Of a stretch of 64,000 nt of DNA, positions 63,072 through 64,000 are shown piece by piece. Numbering within the stretch: the stretch's first letter is position 1; each line of letters starts with the position of its first letter. The notes under the pieces were generated by a model. It had not been told where the DNA came from, searched no databases, and saw nothing but the letters and a program-made list of their open reading frames with translations. The stretch comes from Halomonas ventosae (lineage in GTDB: Bacteria > Pseudomonadota > Gammaproteobacteria > Pseudomonadales > Halomonadaceae), in contig NZ_SNZJ01000002.1 of assembly GCF_004363555.1 (NCBI RefSeq), forward strand, positions 1 to 64,000. The letters run 5' to 3'. The position numbers and the translations under genes are program-made.

Positions 63072-63995
63072 GTGATGGTGTGGCGGTCGGGCGCCGGTCT
63101 CTCCCACCGCCAGCAGGGCCTGCTGCTGACCGGGGGCGGGGCGTTGATCATGTCGCCGGATGCGCTGCTGATCAAGCTGGCGGCCCTGCCGGACGCCGAG
63201 ATCCTGATGTGGCGGGGGCTCCTCTCGGCGCTGGGCTTTCTGGTGATCGCCGTGGCGCGCTACGGCCGCGGCACCCTGGCCGCCTACCGGCGCTGCGGCG
63301 GCACCGGCATCGCTGTGGCGCTGCTCTTCAGCCTGACGACCTGCGGCTTCGTGCTGGGCAACCAGTACACCAAGGCGGGCAATGTCCTGCTGATCCTCGC
63401 GGGGGCGCCGCTGATTGCCGCCCTGCTGTCCCGCGCGATCCTCGCCGAGCGGCTGCCGCGCCGCACCTGGCTGGCGATCGGGCTCTGCATGCTGGGCATC
63501 GGGATGATCGTGATCGACGACACCGGGGCCGGCTCCTGGGTGGGCAATGCCTTCGCCCTGATGGCCGCCACCACCCTGGCGCTCAACTTCACGCTCTGCC
63601 GTCGGCGCCCCGGCGTGGACATGAGCCCGATGCTGGTGTTCAACGGCCTCATCGTGGGCGGTGGCGCTGCCCTGGCGCTGCAACTGGGCGGTGGTGGGAT
63701 CGACATGCCGCCCATCGATCGCTGGCTGCTGGTGGTCCTGCTGTGCCTGTTCATCGTGCCGGCGGGGGTGACCCTGCTGCAGCGCGGGCCCCTCTACCTG
63801 CCCGCCGCCGAGGTCGGCCTGCTGCTGCTGCTGGAGGTGGTGGTCGGCACCCTCTGGGCCTGGTGGCTGCTGGGCGAGACCCCGGCACCGATCGCCCTGG
63901 TCGGGGGCGGGCTGGTGCTGGGCACCCTGGTGACCAAGGGGCTCTATGAGCGGCGCCTGGAGCTGCGCCTGCGCCAGGCGATGACCTCCCGCTGA
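63072..63995 (+). CDS. EamA/DMT-family transporter
   Basis: 307-residue inner-membrane protein with about 10 helices in two EamA repeats (about 15-145 and 155-290). Repeat landmarks are ALLIKLAALPDAEILMWRGL early in the first and AAEVGLLLLLEVVVGTLWAW late in the second. Members export or import amino acids, metabolites or drugs. Start GTG at 63072 (AGGGAGG 7 bp upstream) or ATG at 63075. It follows the hydroxyacid dehydrogenase by 13 bp, so export or import of a related acid is possible. The stop codon is five bases before the end of the window. Confidence 0.85.
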   Translation: MMVWRSGAGLSHRQQGLLLTGGGALIMSPDALLIKLAALPDAEILMWRGLLSALGFLVIAVARYGRGTLAAYRRCGGTGIAVALLFSLTTCGFVLGNQYTKAGNVLLILAGAPLIAALLSRAILAERLPRRTWLAIGLCMLGIGMIVIDDTGAGSWVGNAFALMAATTLALNFTLCRRRPGVDMSPMLVFNGLIVGGGAALALQLGGGGIDMPPIDRWLLVVLLCLFIVPAGVTLLQRGPLYLPAAEVGLLLLLEVVVGTLWAWWLLGETPAPIALVGGGLVLGTLVTKGLYERRLELRLRQAMTSR

Positions 63996-64000
63996 ACGCC

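Overview
The window is high-GC DNA from a gammaproteobacterium, most likely Halomonas or a close relative in the Halomonadaceae. The basis is the GC-rich coding bias, three BCCT-family betaine-type carriers in 64 kb, and a gene set matching the glycine betaine, sarcosine and creatine catabolic genes known from Pseudomonas. No rRNA, tRNA, phage, insertion sequence or CRISPR array was seen.

Layout. 1-413: 3' end of a gamma-butyrobetaine dioxygenase. 897-7431: creatinine and creatine module (creatinase, creatininase, a BCCT carrier, a LysR regulator, a sodium symporter with a tiny membrane partner). 7600-16518: GATase-like AraC regulator, then glyA-soxBDAG-purU for sarcosine oxidation. 16592-23795: an island that looks like copper or soft-metal resistance (DUF411 protein, Met-rich repeat protein, cupredoxin, glutaredoxin-MauE fusion, APC permease with a His tail, P1B ATPase). 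24003-27771: two c-di-GMP genes. 28009-37224: gbdR, then a dimethylglycine demethylation operon (M19 protein, DUF5943 protein, dgcA, dgcB, ETF alpha and beta). 37299-41109: an IalB-like secreted protein, a second BCCT carrier and fdhA. 41272-49278: a LysR regulator and a poorly understood operon (aldehyde dehydrogenase, second M19 protein, third BCCT, a 586-residue protein I do not recognise, DUF3726 protein, RidA). 49438-54287: NAD-linked formate dehydrogenase. 54408-57130: divergent gbcA and gbcB. 57150-62102: SDR and flavin monooxygenase with a sigma-54 promoter, facing a sigma-54 activator. 62180-63995: a 3-hydroxyisobutyrate-dehydrogenase-like protein and a DMT exporter.

How it works together. 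Creatinine goes to creatine and then sarcosine. Glycine betaine goes to dimethylglycine (GbcAB) and then sarcosine (DgcAB with ETF). Sarcosine goes to glycine plus a one-carbon unit (SoxBDAG), and glycine to serine (GlyA). One-carbon units leave through PurU or FdhA as formate, which the formate dehydrogenase oxidises to CO2 with NADH formation. Almost the whole route from N-methyl compounds to CO2 is therefore in one stretch.

The most interesting signals are: the uncharacterised 42-49 kb operon; two M19 'dipeptidases' that both lack half of the family's zinc site; three BCCTs with three different aromatic-box signatures; repeated AACAACAA motifs ahead of many catabolic genes, like Hfq/Crc targets; twin MerR-type promoters with 20-bp spacers; a clear -24/-12 promoter next to its likely activator; and a decayed duplicate of the fdhA 3' end.
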